Shown one piece after another: positions 45,435-56,732 of a stretch of DNA of 64,000 nucleotides. The notes under the pieces are model-generated. The model saw only the letters and a program-made list of their open reading frames with translations, searched no databases and had not been told where the DNA came from. Numbering within the stretch: the first letter of the stretch is position 1; each line of letters opens with the position of its first letter. The stretch lies in assembly GCF_026151205.1 (NCBI RefSeq), contig NC_087077.1:3286001-3350000 (forward strand). Reading direction: 5' to 3'. Made by a program: the position numbers and the translations under genes. The DNA is from Bolinopsis microptera (lineage: Eukaryota; Ctenophora; Tentaculata; Lobata; Bolinopsidae).

Positions 45435-48400
45435 TCATCTATTCTTACAATTGACACAAAGACAATAGTCAGTACATTTCAATTGTCCTTCTGCTTTGAA
45501 GCATGAACAAACTTTCTTTTGACAACCTGTTTTGCACTTGCAAGTTTTAAACAGGTCGTCAGGTAGCAAGTTTAAGTTCTTGCAAGGGAACAGTTCGCCT
45601 TCGATATCTACCCAACCAAAATCTGTTGGTTGCAGGTGGGTATAATCCATCGCTAAAAGATCACTGCATACCTTGTACAGAAACCACCATCGTTTGATAT
45701 GTCCTTCTATGATAGAGTGCGAAGTAGGTTCTAATTCCAGAACTGAGCTGGTCTTCTTCCATGTAAGAACCCTGAGCTCATCAAAGGTTTTGGCTAGACA
45801 CGTGCTCCTACAACTTGCAGCAACCTGCACTAAGTACTGCTCAGCTTCTTGGATTTGCTCGTCATCCAGGGTAAACTTCTCCCCAAACTCTTTCAATGCA
45901 ACCTCAGGGTTGGCATTAAGGCTGCTCTTCTTTGTCCCTATCTTACTTAGGTAGTCCGCCCCTGTCCCCAAGTGGGCCTTCAGTAGAGTCTTGCAGAATT
46001 GTTCCCCCAGGTTCAAATACATTGTATGTATAGGAAACATCTTTTTGTTGCTCCCTCGGCCCTTCTGGAGATACAGTTTGTGTAGTCCTTGTCGACTGAA
46101 ATGTTTGAAGTAGAACAGCAAAAGTATCAAGACATCAGTATCATCAGAAATTACAGTGACAGAAGACCGTGAACAGTTGATGACATCCCATTGAATGTGT
46201 GGAATTAACCTCATATCTGCCTCTTCAAATGGTAGTTGAAGTTCGCATATTTCAGCAATATCCATAGCGCTGTTCAGATGTTGAGCTGGAATTGAATCTT
46301 CTCCATCTACAGTGCCGCTAACTATCAATTGTCTATTTACTCTCTTGGCCAAATGAAGCAAATATGACTTGGCAAAACATTGAAACTTTACCTTGTTCTC
46401 ACTTAGTGGCCAAAACTTCCCCATTTGTTCTGGTACCTTTGTGTTTTCGTTGATCATGGCAACTCTGATCACACCCTTAGCCTCAGCAAGCCTTATTCGT
46501 CGTTCACCACTCTTTAGAGATAAGTCAAGATAGCTATCAAATATGATATGAATCAACTCGGCAGTAGGGTTGTTCTTCAAAATTCTTGCAAAAGCTTCAG
46601 CAATCATGGAACCGAATGTCCAAGAGACATGCTTCCAGGTTAGATTAAAACAAAGTGGCGCGGAAGGCTCTTGAACTGCCTTGTCAAGACTCTGGCCTCT
46701 GATGTAAGACATAAAGTCAATAACAACAGCATTGTTTTCACCTGGAAGGTAGTTGTAATCGTCTTCTGTTAGCTTTGCACGGCTTTCAACTTCTCCGCAC
46801 ATTTCATGTTTTCTGGGCTTCTCCATAAGCAGGCCATCAAACAGAGGACTATACCTTGTAAGATCGTACTGTAATACTTCATGTAGATCACCTTTCTTTT
46901 CTTTGGCTATGTTCAAAGTTTTAATTGCCATCCTTGAAGACTTTTCATTCTTTTTGACTGCTTTTGAACTGTCGTCAAATTTAACTGATGGTACGTGATC
47001 AATGGGTAAGAGATTGTGCTTTGTGATCTTATCTGACAGGAGCCTGGTCTTATCAACATAAACGAGCTTGTGAAATTCATTATATTTTTCTTCCGCTTGT
47101 TCGAAGAATTGGCAATGTTGATCAGCGATATATTCATCTGCATAAACTTGCGTAACAATGTTTTTAACTTGACCAAGATTTCCTTGGAGGAAAGGATTAC
47201 CCTGTAAGCTGATGTATTCCGCAAGATTTTGAGTATGTCCATTAATCTCTTTAGTTTTTGATGGACGAAGATGATGATGAACTTGCATTTCAGAGTTGCC
47301 TAACTGATTGGAGTTCGTTATCTCTCTATATGCGTTTGTTATTGCGAGCTCTTCGTGGTATATCAGGCACCACTCCGCAACATAATCAGCTGATTTAGTA
47401 TTGCCAATTATCCCATGAGAACTCTTGGCACTCTTGTTGATAGTCTGCTCAAGAGCTAGGTCAGGGGATACCGCATTAAAAGACCCAGGTGTTCTCTTAA
47501 CAACGAAATTTCTTTTTATGAATGAATCATAAAGTTCAGGGTGAGTTATCTTTGCCCTTTTTAGGAGCTCAAGATGAAAAGATCCGTAGCGTAAATAATT
47601 CAAAGCATCACAGCCCAAAAAAATTGGAAGGAGGCGTTCCAAAGTTTTCATGTTAAGGAAGAAGTCTCCATCTCTCTCAGAACGCACAAAATCTTTAATC
47701 GTGTCTATGATTTTCACAAAGTTGAGCCAAAATCTACATTGTGATGATTTTTCACTACATTTGATTGAGAACGCTTCAATATCGTCCATTAGTCGTTTCA
47801 CCTCTTTACATGTTTGCAGTTCAGAAATTAAAGTCGTCGATTCAGTTTTACTGTTTTGTACAAGAGCACATTGCAGCTGGTCAAGTTTCTCTATTGCTAT
47901 TGAGTAGTTGTTCATAGAATTCTCTTTCCAGAAAGCTTCCATTTTGAGTTTGGTAAGTGCATCACCTAACATCATCAAACCATCAAATGAACGATAATAA
48001 TGTGAGCCACTCATTACTGCTTCGACAGTTTTCGGTCCAAATATGTTGCACTCAATGTAAGCATCTTCTACCCCAGAGCCCCGAACGAACTTACCAGCAC
48101 AGCGTAATGCAGACTTTGTCAAATGAAAACCGCCGAGGAGAGGAAATATTCGCTCAAAGACGTCAGGTTGTTGAAGATAAATCTTCGTCACTAGGTGATA
48201 AACTCCTTCATCGCATGTAACAGGCAGTGTCTTCTGTTTCAACAGTGCTGCAATACTAGCACAGTTCTGCAAAAGGCTGTACACTGTCTCTATTTTGGTA
48301 ATGGGGTGTGGAAAGATGGGAAGGTATCCAACCGTTTTCAGCGGTACATCATTGATAGTTGATGTAAGGACTTCACAACCGGCCCAAGTTGGTATATGTG

Positions 48401-50087
48401 CGAGTTGCTGAGTTTCTGGGAGTGGAGTTGATATGTTCCTTGTAAGATTAAGTACCTTCTCTTTTCTCTCATCAGGTTCGTATTGAAATCTTTCTGATTT
48501 GAAGTTTGATGGTAAAGGTTGCTCCTTGCTTCTGAGGTAAAATGGCAGCAATTTCTGGAACGGCAACTTTGATATGTACTTCCTGCCTGATACTACAAAA
48601 TCTGTAAGGTGGGAAACTCTGCCTTTGGTAGGAGGGCGGTAGTTTCTTTGACTGAACGGTACATTTTGATACATGACCAAGACACTGTCGTGGGTTTCGT
48701 TCTTTCCAGTTATCGATGATTGGTCATTATGGTCAAAATTATCTATCCCCACACTTGTTTCCTGATTCTCATCGAAATTACTCGGCAGCGAGACTTTCAT
48801 AAGTAAGTACTTGGTCATGATAAATAGCCCTAACAGCGCTCTCAGCCTCAAAAGTTCTGGATAGCTAATGCAGAATCCCAGGTGGTTGGATGCTGTGATA
48901 AGTTCCCTACTGTGACTTTTGTGGTAAATTGCATGAGCTTGCATGATATGCAAAGGTGTTCTTATTGTCCCATTATTTGCCATATGATGCATAACCTGAA
49001 AGAGAGAGTTTGCTTTGAGAATCTTTTTCGGACTGTTTGTTAAAACTGATCCAGTTTCCTCGTTTCCATCTTCTATTTCATCGTCAGTTTCTGATATTGT
49101 ATCTGTTGCCACACTCTTCTGGTACTTGAGGAATGTTGCCTTGCTGATATTAAGCAAACCCCCCAAAAAATCCATTACGGACTCCGGCATTCTTGTATCC
49201 CTCAGAGCAGTCTGCAAATCTACAGCATCGCAAAATCTGTCTTCAAGCCCAAAAGTCATTCCTCTCAACTTTCTTCGTAAAATACTTCCTGCAGATTTCA
49301 CTTCGTTTAGGACTTGCAGCTTTTGGATCATCGAGGCAGCATCTATTGAGGAGGAAAACACGACTTCCGAGTCGCTTTTCCTGTAGGGTTTACAGAATGA
49401 CACTTGGTCACAAAATTTGTCAACAATAAATTTTTTAATCTTGTGGTTGTAGAACTTGCTGTCTGGGTGTTCTGCAGACAGGAAATCCCGGATACTTGAA
49501 ACTGGCAGTCCATATTCTCTGTCAATTAGTTCTTCAATCATCGGAGTTACTTGATTTTCGTATATTTTCGTTGTTGATGGAGAATCAGATGAGATGTAAG
49601 TGATTTCACAATGTTTGTGAGCATAGCAATATGATTTCACGCACTCTCTCTCTTCGTCAAATTTCTCTCGAATTTTGTTAATTAGTTCATCGTCGTAGTT
49701 ATTAACACTTTTAGCAATTAGTGCTTTAATCTGTTCAACGGTCAAGAGATTACGGGATTTATCAACAGGTTCCGAACATAAAAGGCATTTCGAAAGCAAT
49801 CTTTGATAGCGGGATAAAAGTGAAGCCAAGCAGTTTTTGTGATAATAGAGATCCTGTGCGATCAGACGTTCGACTGAGTCTATATCAGCTAGCCGCACCG
49901 CTGCACTTTCATCTTTGAGATGTTTTACAGCCACCAGTACCTGTTTTGCCCTGTCCACTTCACAAATTCTGTACTTTTCTCTGATTCTTTTACCATTTAT
50001 TATAACCTCTACGGAGTCACACCTGAAGCATCTGATAGAATTTAAAACATCCCCTTTCGTCTTCATCTCAGAACCTGAAAAAGGCAT
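45435..50087 (-). CDS. Transposon-encoded 1550-residue protein, FEN/PIN-like with C-terminal CXC domain
   Basis: The frame is open from 50087 to 45435; the true exon probably starts at the TTTTTCAG acceptor near 50073. Residues 1-120 hold Cys/His pairs (CFRCDS, LYYHKNC, CLLCSEP) that could bind zinc, followed by SYCYAHKHCE. Around 1180-1420 come FDSYLDLSLKSGERR, a block FEEADMRLIPHI and VISDDTDVLILLL, then GTGADYLSKIGTKKSS. The E-A-D and D-D-x-D blocks resemble the metal-binding acids of FEN/XPG/asteroid nucleases. The C-terminus is Cys-rich (CKCKTGCQKKVCSC ... YCLCVNC), like tesmin/TSO1 CXC domains. Similar proteins recur in invertebrate genomes as unnamed repeats. Its role as the transposition enzyme is inferred from its being the only large gene between the TIRs. 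Confidence 0.75.
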   Translation of the reverse strand: MPFSGSEMKTKGDVLNSIRCFRCDSVEVIINGKRIREKYRICEVDRAKQVLVAVKHLKDESAAVRLADIDSVERLIAQDLYYHKNCLASLLSRYQRLLSKCLLCSEPVDKSRNLLTVEQIKALIAKSVNNYDDELINKIREKFDEERECVKSYCYAHKHCEITYISSDSPSTTKIYENQVTPMIEELIDREYGLPVSSIRDFLSAEHPDSKFYNHKIKKFIVDKFCDQVSFCKPYRKSDSEVVFSSSIDAASMIQKLQVLNEVKSAGSILRRKLRGMTFGLEDRFCDAVDLQTALRDTRMPESVMDFLGGLLNISKATFLKYQKSVATDTISETDDEIEDGNEETGSVLTNSPKKILKANSLFQVMHHMANNGTIRTPLHIMQAHAIYHKSHSRELITASNHLGFCISYPELLRLRALLGLFIMTKYLLMKVSLPSNFDENQETSVGIDNFDHNDQSSITGKNETHDSVLVMYQNVPFSQRNYRPPTKGRVSHLTDFVVSGRKYISKLPFQKLLPFYLRSKEQPLPSNFKSERFQYEPDERKEKVLNLTRNISTPLPETQQLAHIPTWAGCEVLTSTINDVPLKTVGYLPIFPHPITKIETVYSLLQNCASIAALLKQKTLPVTCDEGVYHLVTKIYLQQPDVFERIFPLLGGFHLTKSALRCAGKFVRGSGVEDAYIECNIFGPKTVEAVMSGSHYYRSFDGLMMLGDALTKLKMEAFWKENSMNNYSIAIEKLDQLQCALVQNSKTESTTLISELQTCKEVKRLMDDIEAFSIKCSEKSSQCRFWLNFVKIIDTIKDFVRSERDGDFFLNMKTLERLLPIFLGCDALNYLRYGSFHLELLKRAKITHPELYDSFIKRNFVVKRTPGSFNAVSPDLALEQTINKSAKSSHGIIGNTKSADYVAEWCLIYHEELAITNAYREITNSNQLGNSEMQVHHHLRPSKTKEINGHTQNLAEYISLQGNPFLQGNLGQVKNIVTQVYADEYIADQHCQFFEQAEEKYNEFHKLVYVDKTRLLSDKITKHNLLPIDHVPSVKFDDSSKAVKKNEKSSRMAIKTLNIAKEKKGDLHEVLQYDLTRYSPLFDGLLMEKPRKHEMCGEVESRAKLTEDDYNYLPGENNAVVIDFMSYIRGQSLDKAVQEPSAPLCFNLTWKHVSWTFGSMIAEAFARILKNNPTAELIHIIFDSYLDLSLKSGERRIRLAEAKGVIRVAMINENTKVPEQMGKFWPLSENKVKFQCFAKSYLLHLAKRVNRQLIVSGTVDGEDSIPAQHLNSAMDIAEICELQLPFEEADMRLIPHIQWDVINCSRSSVTVISDDTDVLILLLFYFKHFSRQGLHKLYLQKGRGSNKKMFPIHTMYLNLGEQFCKTLLKAHLGTGADYLSKIGTKKSSLNANPEVALKEFGEKFTLDDEQIQEAEQYLVQVAASCRSTCLAKTFDELRVLTWKKTSSVLELEPTSHSIIEGHIKRWWFLYKVCSDLLAMDYTHLQPTDFGWVDIEGELFPCKNLNLLPDDLFKTCKCKTGCQKKVCSCFKAEGQLKCTDYCLCVNCKNR

Positions 50088-50557
50088 ATTATAATAATCA
50101 TTTGATGGTCTATTGTTTTTTCTTAGGTACTGGTGAAAGATTTAGTATTCCATAATATGTATTTTGTGCAGCAATCATAAAATGTTGAAGAACAGTAAAA
50201 ATTTACCATCAAAACATAAACACGAATTGTAAGGATAGAATTAAAAAACAATCAAGCTTATTAATCAATTATTTGATTGATTATCAGATAAGGTTTTCAA
50301 CAAGCGATCTTTTCATGACAGATTGGATGTTCATACTTGGAGTATGCCTATTGGAAGGGGTTTTGCTCCGCGTATTCCGTTCTGTTGTGCTGTTACTCTT
50401 AGTCTCAGTCGACTGTTCACTCTTAAATTGTTCATAATGTCAGCAAACATAATATGGGGCAGAATTTGACGGGGCTATTTGACGTTGTATTCCCTGTATT
50501 AAAATATAAAAAGATAAGACGTTGTGTTCTAGGCAAAGGATCGAAAATTTAACTAAC

Positions 50558-51117
50558 TTCTTTGCTCCCATCTTCCTCCCGTGCACGTTTTCTCTCTTTG
50601 ATGGCATCCAAAGTTTTCTTGTGTACATAGTCCTTGTAGCACCGATTCAATTTCGCGTGATACTTGAATCCATTTGGTAGCAATGCAATACGTCCTAATA
50701 TTTTTCTATCCGCTCGTGTTTCGGCAGCCTAGCAAAATGGGATAAATCGAGTGCAAATTCCATGCTGTGATACCTCAGGAGGTATTGTGAAGAAATAATG
50801 AAAAGTTAACAATACCACGCAATGTTGAAATATTGTTGTAATAATTGTGATGACTTGATTACCTGCAATACTTTGGTCCTGCCATTGTCACTACCACTAA
50901 GTCTGGACAGTGTTGAGCTGGTGTCTAAGCAAAAGATACAGTGTTTTTCTGGATCGTAGGCCGATTCTTTAGATAGTTTAAGAGATATTGATCCGGAAGG
51001 TTTTGACCCTCCAGCCTCTGAATCATGACCACCACCTCCAATGCAGCTCATAAAATTAAATAGTTTGCAAAGGCTCTTTGGCAACTGTTTAACGAAATTA
51101 GCGCTAAAACTGAACAA
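50558..51117 (-). CDS. Upstream exons of the transposon gene
   Basis: Exon A runs from an ATG at 51117 (or at 51051) to 50873 (TTGCAG|GTAATC). It encodes a Gly/Ser segment and then HCIFCLDTSS, half of a Cys/His pair. Exon B is 50728-50558 (TTGCTAG acceptor, GAA|GTTAGT donor), 57 codons, with KYHAKLNRCYKDYVHKK supplying the H-x-x-x-C half, and a basic end. A-to-B splicing is in phase 0. The B-to-main-ORF join does not fit in phase with the obvious sites, so a further small exon or another donor is needed. The CxxC...YHxxCYxxY layout repeats the one at the start of the 1550-codon ORF. Confidence 0.55.
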
Positions 51118-51449
51118 ATTTGCAGCAAAGAATTGAAATATAATATTTTATCGATTTGAGGGTTTTAGCTGTGAACAGCATTTTAACAGCTTTAAGTCGT
51201 TAATAGCATTACAATTCAATGTCATGGGACATCACTTATCAGTTGTTTGCTTGTTCACTTGGTTTCAAATCGCAGGAGGTTTTAAGTTTTATCGGCTACA
51301 TTAAAAGGAATTTATCTACTTGCTGCATATAAATTGACGTCACCATATTTCATTATTATCGTCTTAAATTGCATCTGCACTCGGTTCAAATGAGACATAA
51401 GTGATGTTAACCATACCTATAACTAATCAGGGAAGGTTCTATTCGAAAA

Positions 51450-51847
51450 AATATCATAATCAATCATTTTCTCGTGTCAATAAACCTAAGGTTCGATACC
51501 CCACATGATGCTATTTGAAATTTCAGAATTTTGCGCCAAAAAGGGCGCAAATGGGCGTGGTTAAGGCGTCACTTGTGTTTAATTTATATTATTTTACCAT
51601 GTTTATATTCTAGTTATACTGATATTATTATAAAAAGCCATTTAGAAACCTTCATCAAATTATATAGGCAAATTTCAATCATTTTGGTCAAATTTTTCCC
51701 ACGCTCTAAAAAGGGCGTGGTCACGGGTTTAAACACACATAAAAAATTATCCACCCAAATTTTTTTTGAAGTAGAGACCCTAGGGAGCACAAATAACATC
51801 CCAAACCTAGTTAACTCGCTAAGTTGTGCCAGATTTTGACCAGATAC
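51450..51847. repeat. Right terminal inverted repeat
   Basis: Inverted partner of 44899-45295. Differences are a few substitutions and short indels in the outer 310 bp (for example GGTTC/GGTAT-type changes near 51490-51540). Confidence 0.85.
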
Positions 51848-51960
51848 AGGATTAATAAGGATATTGAAGTAATTTGATAAGACAGGTGCAATTATATGAG
51901 ATGACTTTTTTATTACACTTATTGGAATGTCACTAGCTTTGCCGTTTTCAACTACACAGC

Positions 51961-53361
51961 AAGGATCACAAACATCCTTGCTCCCACCACCTCCAGCCGA
52001 TGTATTACACCCTAGTCCTCCAGCTGATGATCATCCCCCTTCTACAAGCAGAGTAGGACACATTCGGACCAATCAACTATTCACCAACACCTGTTCGCGA
52101 ACAACTGTCCACTAGATGGTACAGAAATGAAGATCACTGCCACCTTGACGGTTACGTCACCTTCCAGAACCCCATCCATTGGAGTTCTACTTAGCCACAG
52201 TAAAGATAAACACATACACACACACATACACTTGAACACACTAGGTAATGCTGTTAGGAACTGTTATTAAAGTTCTTATGATATCTGTTTTGAAAAATTG
52301 AATCCATTAAATGGTTTTACTAACTGTCAAGATTAGAAAAGTGGCAAAACTCAGAACTGTTCTTTTTCATTTAAATATGATATTGTATTTGTATAATAAT
52401 TGATGTTAAATTTACATACAGCAATTCACTGATACCAAATTCCGGTAATTTCAGTTTCATTCCATCAAAATATGTCAATTGCTGTCTTGTTATGGTATGT
52501 CAAGAGATGTTCGTTTCACTTTTAAAAAAATTGTATAATTCACTTTTGAAACATCATTGACTATACTGATTATTTTTAAAATAAAATTATGACTCTTTGT
52601 AGTACTGTATTTTCTCTTTATTTAGAGTGACTTGTTCTAGTGTTCGTGATTTTCTATGTATTTTTCTGTGCAATTTTTCATGCATCTCCACGATCAAGAT
52701 CTTAACACCTCAAATGTTTGTAATTATAGTTATTTTTAAGAATGTTCAAGAAGTTTTAATCCAGTCCATTAAAATTTGACATTAAAAAAACCCAACTTTT
52801 ATATCCGAGAACTATTTATTATTGATCTATTGCAAATGTCATGTCACAAAGAACATAAATCTTTTAAAAATCTTTATACTGATAGTTTTTATATTTTCTG
52901 AATGTCTGGATCAAGAATTTCAAAAGTCACAAGTCGATACAAAAAAATATTATGATAGCAATGATAACCCAATTTAACAGATACAATGGGTCATAACTAA
53001 CTCCCCACACAAGCCTTACACGTAATTTTCGTTAGAATTGTACCAAAATATTAGGGGTTAGAGTTATGGGTCTAACTAACCATTAAAAAGAGAAGTCCAT
53101 TTATATTCGGACAAGAAATCTTTCTAGAGACAAATGGTATCAAAATCAATCCCAAACTTGTGTATATTAAATAACTGTATTACTGATAATAGATCTTTGA
53201 ACTTCTTTTTTAATCACCAATATCTCTTGTCTAATTGTTTTAATTAAAGAATACTTGTGTCAGTGTCAAAAGAAATTAATTAATATTCAAATAGTTTCGA
53301 AATGTTTTGATTTCGTACGATCAAGATTTACCATGAAATTCTTAACGATTTTCCTTGTAGT
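51961..53361. other. TE debris then gene-free AT-rich flank
   Basis: 51961-52250 carries a fragment related to 41860-41930 (GAAGATCACTG, GGTTACGTCA, CCATCCATTGGAGTTCTACT) and to 40370-40425, plus CACCTGTTCGCGAACAA. From 52250 to 53361 I see only AT-rich DNA, likely the promoter side of the next gene. Confidence 0.5.
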
Positions 53362-54753
53362 ATGCCATATATGGCTAAAAAACGAAAGGTAACGGACGCG
53401 GAGGAAGATGACAATGATAACGAATATAATCCGTTTATATTTAATCAAAATGAAGTCTCAGATGATATCTTATGGATTCCTGATGATGAGATGGAATCAC
53501 CATGGCTAAGGTAATTTAGTCTATAATTTCTATACAAGAATATGATATAACCCTTTGCCAGCTTTTGATCTTCAAATGTTTTTACTTTTTAGCCTTTCTT
53601 AGTTTTATGAGCAGATCATACTTTCATAAATCTAACTATAATAGATTGTGGCTTCATTTGGTATCATGATAACTTTTGACCCTATTATTTTGAAGTCTTG
53701 TATCTGTCTATTCAGTATTCTACCATTCTGCTCTGGGCCATCTCCGATCTTTAGCTGTATCTTTACTACGGAGAGTTCCTTCTTATTTCAGTATTTCACC
53801 TGTCAAGTGTGGGTTTTGATCCCCAATATCAATCAACCACATTTCGATCTGTCAGATGTATCTTTAAACAAGCTTAAATCTTTGTAGCTCATTCATCGGT
53901 ACTGTTAAAATTACCAAAACAAAACCTCAGGTTAGAGGAGATAATCATGACGGAGTATGAAGATAAGAACAGAGGTAAAGAGATTTTTTTTTCAGATCCA
54001 GTGATAGTAGGGCCCAAAGAGTCATTACTAGCTCTTTTATCGGATGATAGTGGAATAAATACAGATCAAGAAGGAAAGAGCGAACGGTGTATACAAGTTA
54101 ATGTCAGCAATTTCAAGGATCTGGTAATAAACCTGGTTAAAGATTGTCATGTTACGCAGAGATATAAAGTGGCTATCGAAAGTGGGCAGGAAGCTCCAAT
54201 TGTGAAGAATTGGGGACTCGCTGAGATGAATTATGAAAATTTTACAGAGCTGTTGCAACCGGAACAGAAAGGTACAGTAAGAATAACGAAAATTGCTCTA
54301 AGTCCGGCAAAAGTGAATAGGTTAACTGAGAAAAATATTGAAAGAAAGCGATCGGTGGCATTTGCGAAGGATATAATTCGCGGTTTGGCTTTGAATGAGC
54401 TGGCAAAAATGCTGCAGCTCGACTATGGAGTGACAGATGTGATGAATGAAAAGGAGAAAAAAGCATTAAAAAATAAATTTACACACTGCAGCCGTCGCGA
54501 TAGGAGTAAAGGGGGTGCAGGAGCAAAACTTGAAGAAGAGTTTTTAAATTCTCATAAAGCATTAAACAAGTTCAGCGACTATAAAGAAATCGATGAATAC
54601 TTTGAGGGAATCTCGATATTTATTTTCGGTTGTGATGGATATCTTAAGTATGTTAGTAAAACACTCTGTGAGGAGTCTGTTTATTTCTATGTCAATGGCG
54701 AAGATGAATTTTTCTTAATAAGAAACGTAAAAGGCTTTTGCCGCATAGATTAA
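53362..54753 (+). CDS. Unrecognised nuclear-type protein, paralog C2
   Basis: Two exons, 53362-53510 (CTAAG|GTAATT) and 53931-54753 (CCTCAG|GTTAGA), phase 2, giving 323 residues. An inner ATG at 53371 is also possible. The start contains AKKRKV, close to the SV40-type nuclear localisation signal, and is followed by a very acidic stretch (AEEDDNDNEY, IPDDEME). The C-terminal 200 residues match C1: VTQRYKV, KRSVAFAKDIIRGLAL, NKFTHCSRRD, AKLEEEFLNSHKAL, YKEIDEYF, ESVYFYVNGEDEFFLI, and RNVKGFCRID at the end. Both copies keep an open frame although their protein identity is only about 40% (by eye), which argues that the family is selected. Function is unknown. Confidence 0.8.
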
Positions 54754-56732
54754 TCTATTATGGTCATGGTTTTACTTTGGGATAGCTTTTATCTTATTTT
54801 GAAAATTGTATTTTCGTATTAGTATCCTATCTTTTTTATGTAAAGTATTCTTTTAAAAGATTTGTCTTGATTGATGTCACTATGAAAACCGTCATGATCC
54901 GACAAATTTAGTCCATGTCACAGAAATATTGTTTTTATATTAAAGTTTATGATCGTGCTGCAGACGTTTCTGTTCCGAATTTGAACGTGATAATCTCTAA
55001 AACTTAAATTTATTTTGTAACTCTTGTATAGTGAGAAGTAGCCAAGATAACAGGTGAAGGCTGAAGAATCTTTTTTTAGATTATCGGATCATGTCGGTTT
55101 TTTTGGTGTTGAAAACTTTGTCACAAACAGTGTTCAATAGTTGAATGTTCGTTACGTTTATTGTATTAAATATAATGGTGTGCTAGCTTAAAGCTTTAAG
55201 GGATCTAGTATTCCAAATTGAGAGATTTATTGCTATTTTGCTCATGTCTTTTGGTCAATTACACCAATGCAAATGATTCAAGAAAAGATACAGCAGGTAA
55301 AAAGGTACTTGCAAGGATAAGTTACTGAAAAAGGTCGTCTATGACAATATGACATGCTTACTTGCACTTGTCACTCCCAACAGAGCCACCAGTTTGCAAA
55401 CTATCATAGACGAATAAACGATTATGTAAGCTTAAAGAGGTGAGGTTTTTATCAAAGCCAGATGTTATTAAATATAATTGCACTGTGCTCTTTTAAACAC
55501 TTTTAAACGGTTTTACGTACTGTTTAACAATTTCTCTGAAAAAGAATAATCTTACCGTGATTAAATTCTTACTGTACTATGTCTAGTGTTACCCACAGTA
55601 TGGGTCTGGATTACTGCAATGTGGACTAGTTTAGATTCAAGTCTAGAACAAGTACTTAGAAGTACTTTACATTGCATTAAACCTCGCCCATCCTGTTTAT
55701 CTTGTATTAACGTATCCTTCTAGATTTGTTAAATATTTTGTAGGAGAGTCTTAACTATAAAGCGTATGACAATCAGCCATGTTAAAAATCGTGCGAGCTT
55801 TGAGAACAGTCAGTATTTAAAAGTTGTATTAGTGAATATTGATATTATGACATTTACGTACTTGTTTTTCAGTTTGATAGCTCTGTAAAGTTTTAAATCA
55901 AGCGAAATGGTACTACCATTCTATAGTTGTTATGATTCAAGATTATATTGTGGTATCAGCATCGATTAGATGCTGGTAAATGCTCCAAAGATTTGGCCCA
56001 AGAAATATTTGGGTAACATTTTGTATGCATGATATTTTAAGACCTTCTTAATGATTAGTCTTACGTACTGTTTAACTCTCTTTTCAAAGTGAATACAGTG
56101 CATTTTATAATAAAAAGGTTCAAGCTTGAAATTCAAGTTTCTTTAATTTTTATCTGACACCGTGAATAACTTCTGATTTTATCTTTTTATGTTACGAATA
56201 AGTACAGCTTTTAATTTTTTCTGTTTATGTGTCTTTAAGTCTGGTTTTTAAAATATTTTCCCAAAATGTGGTAACCGTGGTACATTTTTATAAAATGGTA
56301 ACACGTAATGTTTTATACTCTCTTTTCAGAGTTTTAGCAGTGGAAATTTTCAAGTCATCACAATATTAATGATGCTCATTTTGTCACAATACAATGTATT
56401 AATTTTTAAAATAACTCCACTTTTATTTCTCTTTCTAATCCAAGATAAAGTTTCTTACTGTTTTCATTTGTATTGTCTATTCTTGACGATAAATGAACTC
56501 GATTTCTGGGATAAAATTAAAGTATACCGAAATCAATACCTTGAAATTTTAAGATTGAAGTCAAAACAGCCAAATTAAGAAAGCCTTGTTTCATCGAATA
56601 AAAAAGAATAAATCGTTTTCCTTACAAATTTTGTGTTGATTTATGTATAGATATGTGACGGGCTACACGCGCTAAGGGAGTAAACTCCGTGACTCCTCTT
56701 CTGAGAAGAAAGCTACCGTAACACAGCAGACA
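54754..56732. other. Intergenic region between C2 and BTAF1
   Basis: AT-rich DNA with no supported gene. A short ORF at 56369-56578 has no homology that I recognise. The last 100 bp (GACGGGCTACACGCGCTAAG) are the probable promoter and 5' UTR side of BTAF1. Confidence 0.5.

Larger units (their letters stand above)
44899..51847 (-). mobile_element. 6.95-kb TIR DNA element with large FEN-like/CXC protein
   Basis: The ends are GTATCTGGTCAAAACCTGG on the left and its reverse complement (one mismatch) on the right. The terminal inverted repeats are about 390 bp and roughly 95% alike over the outer 310 bp, diverging inward. Inside is one minus-strand transcription unit: two small upstream exons and a 1550-codon ORF. 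The insertion split a non-LTR RT gene. The flanks show TAATAA on both sides (44892-44897 and 51852-51857), a candidate target duplication, but the ends are not clean. The superfamily is not one I can name; the intact ORF and matching TIRs indicate recent activity. Confidence 0.8.
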
